From Pseudonocardia benzenivorans CB1190 (lineage in GTDB: Bacteria > Actinomycetota > Actinomycetes > Mycobacteriales > Pseudonocardiaceae), in NCBI RefSeq assembly GCF_000196675.2, contig NC_015312.1, positions 310,001-374,000 on the forward strand: a DNA stretch of 64,000 bases, given 5' to 3'. A program made the position numbers and the translations under genes. Below the pieces are notes generated by a model, which made no database searches, was not told where the DNA came from, and worked only from the letters and a program-made list of their open reading frames with translations. Below, piece by piece: positions 32,636-41,555 of the stretch (position 1 is its first letter; every line of letters begins with the position of its first letter).

Positions 32636-33319
32636 TCAGCGGGCGTTGTGGAAGACGATCCCCAGTACGTGCCGGTCGCCGCTGTGCACGGCGCTGACCC
32701 CGTGCCGCAGCTGCACCTTGTGGAACCCCCGGCTGCCCCGCCGCGGCCGGTGCCGGACCGGGAAGATCACCGCCTCGCCCTGGCCGGGGCGCAGCACCGT
32801 CGCGCGGGACTGCTGGCGGGGCCGCTGCTCGACGAACACGCTCTCGCCGCCCGTGAAGTCCTCGTCCGGGCGGCCCAGCATGATCAGGAACTGCAGCGGG
32901 AAGGTCACGTCGCCGTAGACGTCCTGGTGCAGGCAGTTGTAGCCCCCGGGGCCGTAGCGCAGCAGCAGTGGCGTCGGCCGGTCCTGACCCGCCGCGGCGC
33001 ACCGGGCGAGCAGACCGTCGAGGTCCTCGGGAAAGGTCTGCTCGCCCAGCAGGGGCGCCCACCGGTTCGCGATCGCGGCCAGCGGCGGGTAGAGCTCCTT
33101 CCGCAGCGTCTGCACCAGCGGCGGGAGCGGATCGGCGAAGTAGCGGTAGCTGCCCTCGCCGAAGGCGTGCCGGGCCATGACGACGGTGCTGCGGAAGCGC
33201 GCGTCGTCGTCGAACATCGCGACGATGTCCGCGCACTCCTTCGGGGTCAGCAACGGGCCGGTCGTCGCGACGCCCTCCTCGTCGAGGGCGTGGGCGATCG
33301 CGGGCCAGTCGAGCTGCAC
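32636..33319 (-). CDS. 2-oxoglutarate/Fe(II) oxygenase (prolyl-hydroxylase-like)
   Basis: A 227-residue double-stranded beta-helix enzyme. The iron ligands are His and Asp in NCLHQDVYGD and the distal His in LRHGVSAVHSGDRH, where the following Arg should bind 2-oxoglutarate. LRYGPGGYN.L.QD.YGD.TFPLQFLIML is the pattern of a group of bacterial 2OG oxygenases often annotated as prolyl hydroxylase. GTG 33319 is used because GGAGG stands eight bases before it. Substrate unknown. Confidence 0.83.
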   Translation of the reverse strand: MQLDWPAIAHALDEEGVATTGPLLTPKECADIVAMFDDDARFRSTVVMARHAFGEGSYRYFADPLPPLVQTLRKELYPPLAAIANRWAPLLGEQTFPEDLDGLLARCAAAGQDRPTPLLLRYGPGGYNCLHQDVYGDVTFPLQFLIMLGRPDEDFTGGESVFVEQRPRQQSRATVLRPGQGEAVIFPVRHRPRRGSRGFHKVQLRHGVSAVHSGDRHVLGIVFHNAR

Positions 33320-33413
33320 GGGTGTGCCTCCGTCCGGTCGGGTGCCGTGCAGAACCCCGCCGGCCCGGTTCCGTTGCACCCGGCCGTGACGCTGCGGTGC
33401 CGTGACGCTGCGG

Positions 33414-33812
33414 TCAGCGCGGCCGCTGGAAACTGACGGACTCGGGGCGGACGACGAGCACGACGCGGTCGGCCGCATCGGCGGGCGGCCTGGGTGGACG
33501 CGAGTACCGCTGCGCGAGGGTCACGTAGAACGCGCCGGTCGGGTCCTCGTCGACGCGCTCCACCGTTCCCCGCACCTCCAGGTACCGCGACGGGTTGTCC
33601 GGGTCCACGACCGACATCGCGACCCGCGGTTCCGCGGCCACGTTGCGGAACTTCGCCCGCCTGCTGGTGTGGGTGAACAGCAGATGGGTGCCGTCCCAGA
33701 GGAACCACATGGGGTTGACCTGCGGCGCGCCGTCGCGCCGGGCGGTCGCGAGATGCCCGAGGAGCGGTCGCTCCAGCAGGTCGGCGAACTCGGTGGGGAC
33801 GACGTCGGTCAT
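33414..33812 (-). CDS. PPOX-class F420-type oxidoreductase
   Basis: A 132-residue split-barrel protein. [29 protein letters not shown] and [41 protein letters not shown] follow the family in order, including the conserved K.RN....P.V.L loop that binds the flavin phosphate. In actinomycetes most of these use F420. Its ATG overlaps the stop of the aldo/keto reductase (ATGA), so the two reductases are co-translated. Confidence 0.85.
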   Translation of the reverse strand: MTDVVPTEFADLLERPLLGHLATARRDGAPQVNPMWFLWDGTHLLFTHTSRRAKFRNVAAEPRVAMSVVDPDNPSRYLEVRGTVERVDEDPTGAFYVTLAQRYSRPPRPPADAADRVVLVVRPESVSFQRPR

Positions 33813-34798
33813 GCCGCACGCTCCGGGGTCTCGTGGCCGACGCGGCTCATGTCGGGGTAGCGCTCGCCCGCCGGGCGCAGCGCGTCCAACCGGGCGACGT
33901 CGGCGTCGGTGAGGGTGACGTCGAGTGCCGCGGCGTTCTCCTCGAGGTACTCGATGCGCTTGGTGCCGGGGATGGGGACGACGTCGTCGCCCTTCGCGAG
34001 CAGCCACGCGAGCGCCACCTGCCCAGGGGTGACCCCGTGCTCCCGCGCGACCTCGGCGACGGTCTCGACCGCGGTGAGGTTGCGGGCGAGGTTCTCGCCC
34101 TGGAAGCGCGGCATGGTGGCGCGCATGTCCTTGTCGCCCAACGGCGTATCCCCCGACACGCGGCCGGTCAGGATCGCGCGGCCCAGCGGGCTGAACGGGA
34201 CGAGGCCGATGCCGAGCTCACGGGCCGTCGGGACGACGTCGTCCTCGAGCTCGCGGGTGAACAGCGACCACTCCGACTGCAACGCGGCGATCGGGTGCTC
34301 GGTGACCGCCCGGCGCAGGGTCGGCGCGGTGGCCTCCGACAACCCCAGGTGTCGGACGAGCCCGGCCTGCACCAGCTCGGCCATCGCTCCGACGGAGTCC
34401 TCGATCGGCACCGTCGGGTCCGGGCGGTGCAGGTAGTAGAGATCGACATGGTCGACGCCGAGCCGGCGCAACGACGCCTCGCAGGCCTCGCGGGCTCGCT
34501 CGGGGCGGCCGTCGAGCCCGCCGGGCCGGCCGTCGGAGCCGACGACGATGCCGAACTTCGTCGCGAGCACGACCTCGTCGCGACGGGTGCGCAGGACCTC
34601 GGCGAGCAGCTCCTCGTTGTGCCCGCTGCCGTAGACGTCGGCGGTGTCTAGGAACGTCACGCCGATGTCGATGGCGCGGTTGAGGGTGGCGAGCGACGCG
34701 TCGCGGTCGGCGGGGCCGTAGGCCTGGCTCATGCCCATGCAGCCGAGGCCGAGCGCGCTGACGGTCAGGGAACCGAGGGTTCGGGTGGGAAGGGGCAC
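33809..34798 (-). CDS. Aldo/keto reductase
   Basis: A 329-residue TIM-barrel NADPH reductase. The tetrad is visible: Asp and Tyr in [14 protein letters not shown], Lys in LATKFGIV and His in [27 protein letters not shown] and [15 protein letters not shown] are the cofactor loops of the AKR group that includes YhdN-like proteins. GTG 34798 begins at the family start ([23 protein letters not shown]). It is divergent from the iron alcohol dehydrogenase and leads an operon with the F420-type reductase. Confidence 0.87.
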   Translation of the reverse strand: MPLPTRTLGSLTVSALGLGCMGMSQAYGPADRDASLATLNRAIDIGVTFLDTADVYGSGHNEELLAEVLRTRRDEVVLATKFGIVVGSDGRPGGLDGRPERAREACEASLRRLGVDHVDLYYLHRPDPTVPIEDSVGAMAELVQAGLVRHLGLSEATAPTLRRAVTEHPIAALQSEWSLFTRELEDDVVPTARELGIGLVPFSPLGRAILTGRVSGDTPLGDKDMRATMPRFQGENLARNLTAVETVAEVAREHGVTPGQVALAWLLAKGDDVVPIPGTKRIEYLEENAAALDVTLTDADVARLDALRPAGERYPDMSRVGHETPERAA

Positions 34799-34916
34799 GT
34801 CCGACCACGCTATGCCCACCCGGCGCACCCTGCGGGTGTGACGCCCGTCTCCCGAGTGGGTGTCGCCGTGTCGGGCCAGAATCGTCGGGACGTCGAGGTT
34901 CGAGGAGGAACCGTTG

Positions 34917-36092
34917 ATGGCCGAGCCGATCGTGTTCGACATGCCGCGTACCGACCGCGTGGTGCAGGGGGCCGGTGCCGTCCACGCGATCGGCGACGAG
35001 CTGCGGCGCCGCGGCCTCTCCCGCGCCTACCTGGTCACGGGCCGGACCGTCGGCTCGAGCGCCCACTTCCGCGACCTCGTCGACGAGCTGGGCGACTCGG
35101 CCGTCGGCGTCTACGACCGGGTGCTCGCGCACAACCCCGTCGACCGGGTCGCCGAGCTGGTGGTGCAGGCCCGCGAGTCGGGTGCCGACGTGCTGATCGC
35201 CGTCGGCGGCGGTTCACCGGTCGACGCCGCGAAGCTCGCCGCACTCGGTGTGGCGCACGGGATCACGACCGTCGAGGGGCTCGCGGAGTACGCGCTCGTC
35301 TTCGAGTACCCCGACACCGTGCGGATCCGACCGCTCGAGGCCACCCCACTCCCGACGTTCGCCGTCCCGACGACGCTCTCGGCCGCCGAGTGGGACGGCT
35401 TCTGCGGCTCGGTCGACCACGAGCGCGACACCAAGGACCTCACCTCGTACCTCGAGCTCACGCCGCAGGTCGTGTTCCTCGATCCCGAGTTCGCCGCGCA
35501 CACGCCGCGCGACCTGTGGGCACAGACCGGCGTGCGCGCGCTCGACCACGCCGTCGAGATCTCCTACGCGAACAACGCGCATCCGTTCACCTCGGCCCTC
35601 ACGACGGGTGCGCTGCGCCTGCTCGCCGCGAACCTGCCGCGCTCGGTCGCGGACCCCCACGACCACGAGGCCGCCCTGAACTGCCAGATCGCGGCCTGGA
35701 TGTCGATCATCGGCGTGCACAACGTCTCGCTCGGGCTCTCGCACGCCATCGGCCACCAGCTGGGCGCGCTCGGCATCCCGCACGGCGTGACGTCGTGCAT
35801 CATGCTGCCGCACGTCATGCGGTTCCTGGAGCCGGTGACGCAGGAGGCACAGGCACGCATGGCGACCACGCTCGTCGAGGCCGGCGTCGCCGCACCCGGC
35901 GAGGCGGCCGCCGACGCGCTGGACCGGTTGCTCGACGACCTCGGCGTGCCGCGTCGCGTCTCCGACTACGGCATCCCGCGCGAGAAGATCCAGGTCGTCG
36001 CGAAGACGTCCATGGGCGACCTGGTGGTGCGCGAGTCGCCCCGGCCCGTCGACGAGGCGACCATCACCCGGCTGCTCGAGACGGTGTGGTGA
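34917..36092 (+). CDS. Iron-containing alcohol dehydrogenase
   Basis: A 391-residue group III dehydrogenase. The nucleotide loop is [12 protein letters not shown]; metal ligands are in ALDHAVE and [19 protein letters not shown]. The lack of the GSGSE patch and the [10 protein letters not shown] motif after AVPTT resembles maleylacetate reductases more than butanol dehydrogenases, but the match is not decisive. AGGAGGAACC precedes the ATG at 34917. The last 29 bases overlap the convergent HAD gene tail to tail. Confidence 0.82.
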   Translation: MAEPIVFDMPRTDRVVQGAGAVHAIGDELRRRGLSRAYLVTGRTVGSSAHFRDLVDELGDSAVGVYDRVLAHNPVDRVAELVVQARESGADVLIAVGGGSPVDAAKLAALGVAHGITTVEGLAEYALVFEYPDTVRIRPLEATPLPTFAVPTTLSAAEWDGFCGSVDHERDTKDLTSYLELTPQVVFLDPEFAAHTPRDLWAQTGVRALDHAVEISYANNAHPFTSALTTGALRLLAANLPRSVADPHDHEAALNCQIAAWMSIIGVHNVSLGLSHAIGHQLGALGIPHGVTSCIMLPHVMRFLEPVTQEAQARMATTLVEAGVAAPGEAAADALDRLLDDLGVPRRVSDYGIPREKIQVVAKTSMGDLVVRESPRPVDEATITRLLETVW

Positions 36093-36741
36093 GCGCGCCG
36101 GCGCCGAGCCCGAGCGCCTGCTCCAGGTCGGCCAACGCCTGCTCCGCGCTGGTCACCTTGATCGCGAGCATCCCCAGCGCCGCGGCCGGCTTGCAGTTGA
36201 TGCCGAGGTCGTCGAGGTAGACGCACTCCTCGGGGCGGACCCCCAGCGCGTCGCAGGCCATCGTGTAGACGCGGGGGTCGGGCTTGCGGACACCCACCTT
36301 GCTGCTCTCGACGACGTGGTCGAACCGCGCCATCACCGCAGCGATCGCCTCGGCCTTCCGGGCGGTCGGCGACATCTGCGCGCCGTGCCCGGCCGGGACG
36401 TTGTTGGTGATGCAGCCGAGGCGGTAGCCCATGGCGCGCAGGCGGTCGAGCGCCTCGACGAGCGCCGGGCGCAGGTCGCCGGAGAGCAGGGCGAGCACGT
36501 CGCGGCCGGGGAGGTCGTAGCCGAGCGCCCGGGCCTCCTCGGCGAACAGCGTGTCGAACCGCGCCTCGTCGATCTCGGCGCGCTCGAACTGCGCCCAGGC
36601 GTTCGTGTCGGGGTTGACGGTGTTGATCCGGCGGACGAGATCGCGCGGCAGTCCGCGTTCGGCCTCCATGCGGTTGAAGGCGTCGAACGGGGACGTGGTG
36701 ATCACGCCCCCGAAGTCGAACACGACGGTCGTGCGGGTCAT
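36064..36741 (-). CDS. HAD-superfamily hydrolase
   Basis: A 225-residue phosphatase-like enzyme. Motif I is TTVVFDFGGVITTSPF, motif II LGCITNN, motif III Lys in GVRKPDPRVY and motif IV VYLDDLGINCK. Motif I has Gly where DxD phosphatases have the second Asp, as in the HAD domains of mammalian epoxide hydrolase and ACAD10, so the reaction could be dehalogenation or phosphate hydrolysis of a lipid-like compound. Its ATG overlaps the LigD-like gene stop (ATGA), and its 3' end overlaps the iron dehydrogenase by 29 bases. Confidence 0.83.
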   Translation of the reverse strand: MTRTTVVFDFGGVITTSPFDAFNRMEAERGLPRDLVRRINTVNPDTNAWAQFERAEIDEARFDTLFAEEARALGYDLPGRDVLALLSGDLRPALVEALDRLRAMGYRLGCITNNVPAGHGAQMSPTARKAEAIAAVMARFDHVVESSKVGVRKPDPRVYTMACDALGVRPEECVYLDDLGINCKPAAALGMLAIKVTSAEQALADLEQALGLGAGALTTPSRAAG

Positions 36742-37715
36742 CCGGTCTCCTCGTTCTTCGCGGCCTGCTCACGTGCGCGCTTGCGCCGCTTGCCCTCGTG
36801 CATCGCCTGGACCCGGGGCACCGGGATGGTGCGCCCGAGCTCGACGAGATCGTCGGGCAACGGCTGCGGCTCCGGCATCGCATCACGCCACGGGTCGGCG
36901 TCGCCCAACAGGTCCGCGACCGTCGCGACGGTGAAGTCACCCGGGTGCACGTCCCCGAGGTCGGACCACGCCACCGGGAACGACACCGGCAGCCCCGGCC
37001 GGGCGCGCGGGCTGTAGGCGGCGACGATCGTCGCCCCGCCGACGCGCGTCGGGTCCAGGAACACCTTGCCGTCCCGGTCGTCCTTGATGAACGCCGTCGT
37101 CGCGACCGACGGGTCGACCGCCTCGGCCCGGGCCGCCAGCGCGCGGGTGGCGGCAGCGGTGTCGTCGAACTCCGGGTCGCCGGCCAGCGGGACGACGATG
37201 TGCAGCCCCTTCGCGCCGCTCGTCTTCACCGCCGCCGACAGGTTCGACTCGGCCAGCGCCTGTTCGACGAGCCGCGCCGCCCGCACGACCGCGGCGAAGT
37301 CGTCACCCTCCGGCGGGTCGAGGTCGAGCACCAGCTGCCGGGCGTGCCGGTCGCCCACACGCATCAGCGTCGGGTGGTACTCGATCGCGCGCTGGTTGGC
37401 GAACCACAGCAGGCCGCGCCGGTCGTCGACGAGGGCGTAGGAGACCTGGCGTTGCGACGTCTGCGCCCACACCGTCGTCGACCGCATCCACTCGGGCGCG
37501 TACTTCGGCAGGTTCTTCTGCATGAACGGCGGCGACCCCGGGCGGGCGCGGATCACCGAGAGCGGGCGGTCGCGCAGCTCGGGGAGGATGCGGTCCGCGA
37601 CGGCGTAGAGGTGGTCGACGAGGTCGCGTTTCGTGGCCCCGGCGCCGTCGAACAGCGGCTGGTCGAGGTTGGTCAGCTCGACGCCGTCACGCGTCTCTGC
37701 GGGGCCGCGGACCAT
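36738..37715 (-). CDS. Stand-alone LigD-type DNA repair polymerase
   Basis: A 325-residue primase-polymerase domain. The catalytic Asp pair is in LVLDLDPPEGDD, the nucleotide site in TSGAKGLHIVVPL and the third acid in IKDDRDGKVFLDPTR. In mycobacteria the same domain is fused to ligase and nuclease as LigD; here it is free. It fills gaps with ribonucleotides during non-homologous end joining together with Ku, whose gene lies at 62417 with a ligase beside it. GGAGG precedes the ATG. A basic tail (GKRRKRAREQ) could contact DNA. The IS element lies just upstream and may separate it from its native promoter. Confidence 0.87.
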   Translation of the reverse strand: MVRGPAETRDGVELTNLDQPLFDGAGATKRDLVDHLYAVADRILPELRDRPLSVIRARPGSPPFMQKNLPKYAPEWMRSTTVWAQTSQRQVSYALVDDRRGLLWFANQRAIEYHPTLMRVGDRHARQLVLDLDPPEGDDFAAVVRAARLVEQALAESNLSAAVKTSGAKGLHIVVPLAGDPEFDDTAAATRALAARAEAVDPSVATTAFIKDDRDGKVFLDPTRVGGATIVAAYSPRARPGLPVSFPVAWSDLGDVHPGDFTVATVADLLGDADPWRDAMPEPQPLPDDLVELGRTIPVPRVQAMHEGKRRKRAREQAAKNEETG

Positions 37716-37776
37716 CGGGGACCTCCCGTGTCGGAGATGTCCGTTCCTACCAGGCCCGCTCGCGCGTGCGAGTTGT

Positions 37777-39177
37777 GTCCCAGGGCGTGGTGTAGGACGT
37801 CGGTCCTGATGACGGCGTGGGTGACCGCGTTGTGGGGGGCCATCGTGCGACGGTCAGCGAGACCGGCTCAAAGGTGCTCGCGGAAGGACACGACGCACGA
37901 TGACCCTGGACCAGTCTGCCCTGCTCGAGGTGCTGGAGACACTCAAGGCCGCCCATGTCGAAGACCGCGTCCGCACGGCGGCGGAAACCATCTATCAGGC
38001 GTTGATCGAGGCCGAGCTGACCTCGGTGATCGGCGCCGCCCCGCACGAACGCAGCGACGCGCGCACCGCCCAGCGCAACGGGCACCGTCCGCGCATCTTG
38101 ACCAGCACGGTCGGGGACCTGGAGCTGCGGATCCCGAAACTGCGCACCGGCTCGTTCTTCCCGTCGCTGTTGGAGCGGCGCCGCCGCATCGACCAGGCCC
38201 TGTTCGCGGTGGTCATGGAGGCCTACCTGCATGGCGTGTCCACCCGCAAGGTCGACGACCTGGTCCGGGCCCTGGGCGCGGACACTGGGATCTCCAAGTC
38301 CGAGGTGTCGCGGATCTGCGCCGACCTCGACGACGAAGTCGGAGCGTTCCGCGACCGCTCCCTGGCCGACCAGGCCTTCCCCTACGTGTTCCTCGACGCC
38401 ACCTACTGCAAGGCGCGCGTGAACCGCCGGGTGGTGTCCCAGGCCGTGGTCGTGGGCACCGGGGTGGCCGCGGACGGGCGCCGCGAAGTCCTCGGGTTCG
38501 CCGTGGGCGACTCCGAGGACGGCGCGTTCTGGACGCAGTTCCTGCGCTCGTTGAAGGCGCGCGGGCTCGGTGGGGTGCAGCTGGTCATCGCCGATGCCCA
38601 CCTCGGGCTGCGGCACGCCGTCCAGGCTGTGTTCGCCGGTTCCTCGGTGCAGCGGTGTCGGGTGCATTTGCTGCGCAACGTGCTGGCCCGCGTCCCGAAA
38701 GGGAGCGCGGAGATGGTCGCCGCGGCGGTGCGCACGATCTTCGCCCAGCCCGACGCCGAACACGTCCGCGAGCACTTCGAGGTCGTCGCGGCCATGCTCG
38801 GGCAGCAGTTTCCGGTGGTGGAGGCGATGCTGCGCGAGGCCGAGCCGGAGCTGTTGGCCTTCGCCGCGTTCCCGGTCAGCCACTGGAAGAAGATCTGGTC
38901 GACGAATCCGCTGGAGCGGCTGAACAAAGAGATCAAACGCCGCACCGACGTGGTCGGGGTGTTCCCCAACCCGGCCGCGCTGCTGCGCCTGGCCGGCGCG
39001 GTCCTGGTCGAGGCCCACGACGAGTGGCAGGTCTCGGATCGCCGCTACCTCTCCGAAGGCTCCATGGCCGCCCTCCGCGCCAGCGACGCGAAGCAAGAGG
39101 TAGCGCGGGCCGAGCTCGTCGCGGCATCATCACCACCAAGCTGACCGCCGCGCACGATCTACACCACGCCACGGGGC
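37777..39177 (+). mobile_element. IS256-family insertion sequence
   Basis: The element has inverted ends: left GTCCCAGGGCGTGGTGTAG (37777-37795) and right, on the opposite strand, GCCCCGTGGCGTGGTGTAG (39177-39159), 16 of 19 identical with 12 exact inner bases. One transposase gene fills the interior. No convincing 8-9 base target duplication was found at its edges, so it may be old, recombined or the ends may extend slightly further. Confidence 0.75.
37900..39144 (+). CDS. IS256-family (mutator-type) transposase
   Basis: A 414-residue DDE transposase that appears intact. The zinc-finger-like start LEVLETLKAAHVEDRVRTAAETIYQALIEAELT is followed by RNGHRPRILTSTVGDLELRIPKLRTGSFFPSLL, a family hallmark. 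Catalytic Asp residues are in FPYVFLDATYCK and QLVIADAHLGLR, and the Glu in STNPLERLNKEIKRRT. The C(2)H-like signature CRVHLLRNVL is present. Start ATG 37900; AAGGA lies about 10 bases upstream. Confidence 0.9.
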   Translation: MTLDQSALLEVLETLKAAHVEDRVRTAAETIYQALIEAELTSVIGAAPHERSDARTAQRNGHRPRILTSTVGDLELRIPKLRTGSFFPSLLERRRRIDQALFAVVMEAYLHGVSTRKVDDLVRALGADTGISKSEVSRICADLDDEVGAFRDRSLADQAFPYVFLDATYCKARVNRRVVSQAVVVGTGVAADGRREVLGFAVGDSEDGAFWTQFLRSLKARGLGGVQLVIADAHLGLRHAVQAVFAGSSVQRCRVHLLRNVLARVPKGSAEMVAAAVRTIFAQPDAEHVREHFEVVAAMLGQQFPVVEAMLREAEPELLAFAAFPVSHWKKIWSTNPLERLNKEIKRRTDVVGVFPNPAALLRLAGAVLVEAHDEWQVSDRRYLSEGSMAALRASDAKQEVARAELVAASSPPS

Positions 39178-39573
39178 GTCATCCTCGTGCGGCGCCGTCG
39201 CCCTGTCGTGGGCGAGCTGGCGGGCAAGGGCGGCGAATTGGGTCCAAAGACCTGCCGGGTGGCCGACCACAAGGCGCCGAAGATATTGCGCTTTTCGGTG
39301 CAATGACTTCTTCTGCTCGGCTGATCGATGCGACGTGAGACGTCAATGTGCAGGCCAGAGCCCTGTCGGCGGTGTGACGCGTGGCGGTGGGAGAGGTTGC
39401 GTCGATATCCGACGAACTTCGACCGCCGTACGGCGCAACTTTTCACGGCGTCGTAACAGGAGTTTTTCAGGGAACGACCGAGTGGCAATCGGAGTGACGC
39501 ACTCCCCTCGACTTCTCCGAAAACAACGACGACCCCGGCCCCGACCGGGCGTCTCATCCGGAAGGACCACTCG
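39178..39573. other. Upstream region of the Gly-Gln-rich gene
   Basis: About 400 bases, clearly less GC-rich than the rest of the window, without a convincing gene. It contains an imperfect inverted repeat, ATTGCGC and GTGCAAT (39286-39305), the stretch GCGCAACTTTTCACGGCGTCGTAACAG near 39430-39457, and GGAAGGA before the GTG at 39574. The promoter of the repeat protein should be here; the AT-richer base composition may reflect promoter needs or foreign origin with the IS. Confidence 0.5.
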
Positions 39574-41412
39574 GTGCACAAGAACCTTCGTCGCAGTGCC
39601 TACGTGGCGGCTCTCTCGAGCAGCCTCTTGTTGATGGGCGGCGCGGTCGCCCAGGCCGCCGGACCGGGTGGGGGTGGCGGCCAGGGCGGCGGTAGCCAAT
39701 CCGGTCAGCAGGGCGGCGGTCAGCAGGGCGGCGGCCAGCAAGGCGGCGGCCAGGGTGGCGGCGGCCAGCAAGGCGGTGGCGGTCAGCAGGGTGGCGGCCA
39801 GCAGGGCGGCGGCCAGCAAGGCGGCGGCCAGCAAGGCGGTGGCGGCCAGCAGGGCGGTGGCGGCCAGCAGGGCGGTGGCGGCCAGCAGGGCGGCGGCCAG
39901 CAGGGCGGTGGCGGTCAGCAGGGCGGTGGCGGTCAGCAGGGTGGCGGCCAGCAGGGTGGCGGCCAGGGTGGCGGCCAGCAGGGCGGTGGCGGTCAGCAGG
40001 GCGGTGGCGGTCAGCAGGGCGGCGGCGGTCAGCAGGGTGGCGGCCAGGGTGGCAGCGGCCAGCAGGGTGGCGGCGGCCAGCAAGGCGGCGGCCAGCAAGG
40101 TGGCGGCGGCCAGCAGGGCGGTGGCGGCCAGCATGGCGGTGGCGGCCAGCACGGCGGCGGCCAGCACGGTGGCGGCCAGGGTGGCGGTCAGCAAGGTGGT
40201 GGCGGCCAGCAAGGTGGTGGCGGCCAGCAGGGTGGCGGCCAGGGTGGCGGCCAGCAGGGCGGTGGCGGTCAGCAGGGTGGCGGCGGCCAGCAAGGTGGTG
40301 GCGGCCAGCAAGGTGGTGGCGGCCACCAGGGTGGCGGCCAGGGTGGCGGCCAGCATGGCGGTGGCGGTCAGCAGGGCGGCGGCGGCCAGCAAGGTGGTGG
40401 CGGCCAGCAGGGTGGCGGCCAGGGTGGCGGCCAGCAGGGTGGCGGCGGTCAGCAGGGCGGTGGCGGTCAGCACGTTGGCGGTCAGCAGGGTGGCGGCCAG
40501 CAGGGCGGTGGTGGCCAGGGTGGCGGCCAGCAGGGCGGCGGCCAGCAGGGCGGCGGTCATCAGGGCGGCGGCCAGCAAGGTGGTGGCGGTCAGGGCGGCG
40601 GCCAGCAGGGTGGTGGTCAGCAAGGTGGCGGCGGTCAGGGCGGCGGCCAGCAGGGCGGCGGCGGCCAGCAAGGTGGTGGTGGTCAGCAGGGCGGCGGCCA
40701 GCAGGGCGGCGGCCAGGGTGGGCCGCGCGGCGGACACGGCCACGGCGGTCATCAGGGCGGTGGCCAGCAAGGCGGCGGCGGTCAGCAGGGTGGCGGCGGC
40801 CAGCAAGGCGGCGGCCAGCAGGGCGGCGGCCAGCAGGGCGGCGGTCATCAGGGCGGCGGTCAGCAGGGTGGGCCGCGCGGCGGTCACGGCGACCCCCGCG
40901 GCGGTCACCAGCAGGGCGGTCACCAGCACGGCGGCCAGAGGCATCACGCTCACCACCACGGCGACCCGCGCGGTCACGGTGACCCTCGTGGGCACCAGCA
41001 CGCCGGGCACCACCGCGGTCACCAGCACCAGCACGCCGGTCACAACCACGCCGACCCGCGCGGCGGGCACAACCACGGCGGTAGCTGGGACCCGCGTGGC
41101 GGCCACGCCGACCCCCGCGGCGGGCACCAGCACGCCGGGCACCAGCACGGTCACCACCACCAGCACGCCGGTCACCACCACCACGCCGGTCCGCAGCACG
41201 GGAAGCCGCAGGCCGGTCCGCAGCACGGCAAGCCGCAGGCCGGTCCGCACCACGGCAAGCCGCAGGGCGGTCAGCACCACGGGAACCCGCGTGGCGGCAA
41301 CGGCGGGACCAACTCGCCCGCGCGCCAGCACGTCGACCTCGACAAGCTGCTCGACGGGATCCTCGGGCACATCACGAAGCCCGCGAGCAAGTTCCCGATC
41401 AACATCGTCTGA
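39574..41412 (+). CDS. Secreted Gly-Gln/Gly-His repeat protein
   Basis: A 612-residue exported protein with a clear signal peptide (RRSAYVAALSSSLLLMGGAV, cleavage after AQAA). Residues ~30-435 are near-perfect tandem GGGQQ/GGGGQQ units broken by QGG and a PRGGHGHGG island near 386. Residues ~435-580 turn His-rich: HGDPRGHGDPRGHQHAGHH, then HHHQHAGHHHHAGPQ and four HGKPQAGPQ-type units. The last ~28 residues (VDLDKLLDGILGHITKPASK and FPINIV) look like a folded or amphipathic end. No cell-wall sorting motif or transmembrane tail. The Gly-Gln part recalls silk- or prion-like matrix proteins and the His part metal binding; function is unknown. Start GTG 39574 with GGAAGGA upstream. Confidence 0.75.
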   Translation: MHKNLRRSAYVAALSSSLLLMGGAVAQAAGPGGGGGQGGGSQSGQQGGGQQGGGQQGGGQGGGGQQGGGGQQGGGQQGGGQQGGGQQGGGGQQGGGGQQGGGGQQGGGQQGGGGQQGGGGQQGGGQQGGGQGGGQQGGGGQQGGGGQQGGGGQQGGGQGGSGQQGGGGQQGGGQQGGGGQQGGGGQHGGGGQHGGGQHGGGQGGGQQGGGGQQGGGGQQGGGQGGGQQGGGGQQGGGGQQGGGGQQGGGGHQGGGQGGGQHGGGGQQGGGGQQGGGGQQGGGQGGGQQGGGGQQGGGGQHVGGQQGGGQQGGGGQGGGQQGGGQQGGGHQGGGQQGGGGQGGGQQGGGQQGGGGQGGGQQGGGGQQGGGGQQGGGQQGGGQGGPRGGHGHGGHQGGGQQGGGGQQGGGGQQGGGQQGGGQQGGGHQGGGQQGGPRGGHGDPRGGHQQGGHQHGGQRHHAHHHGDPRGHGDPRGHQHAGHHRGHQHQHAGHNHADPRGGHNHGGSWDPRGGHADPRGGHQHAGHQHGHHHQHAGHHHHAGPQHGKPQAGPQHGKPQAGPHHGKPQGGQHHGNPRGGNGGTNSPARQHVDLDKLLDGILGHITKPASKFPINIV

Positions 41413-41428
41413 TCTGCTCGCCTGAGCC

Positions 41429-41462
41429 CGCGACCCCCGTCTCGACCGAGACGGGGGTCGCG
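41429..41462. terminator. Terminator after the repeat protein
   Basis: Perfect inverted repeat with 16-base arms (CGCGACCCCCGTCTCG and CGAGACGGGGGTCGCG) and a 2-base loop, beginning 16 bases after the stop codon. Confidence 0.85.
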
Positions 41463-41555
41463 GTCGTCCTGCGGCCTCCTCCACCGGAGGGTTTGCGTTC
41501 CGCCGGCGGGCGGTCATCCTGGACCGGACCGGCCGCACCGACCCAAGGGACAACG

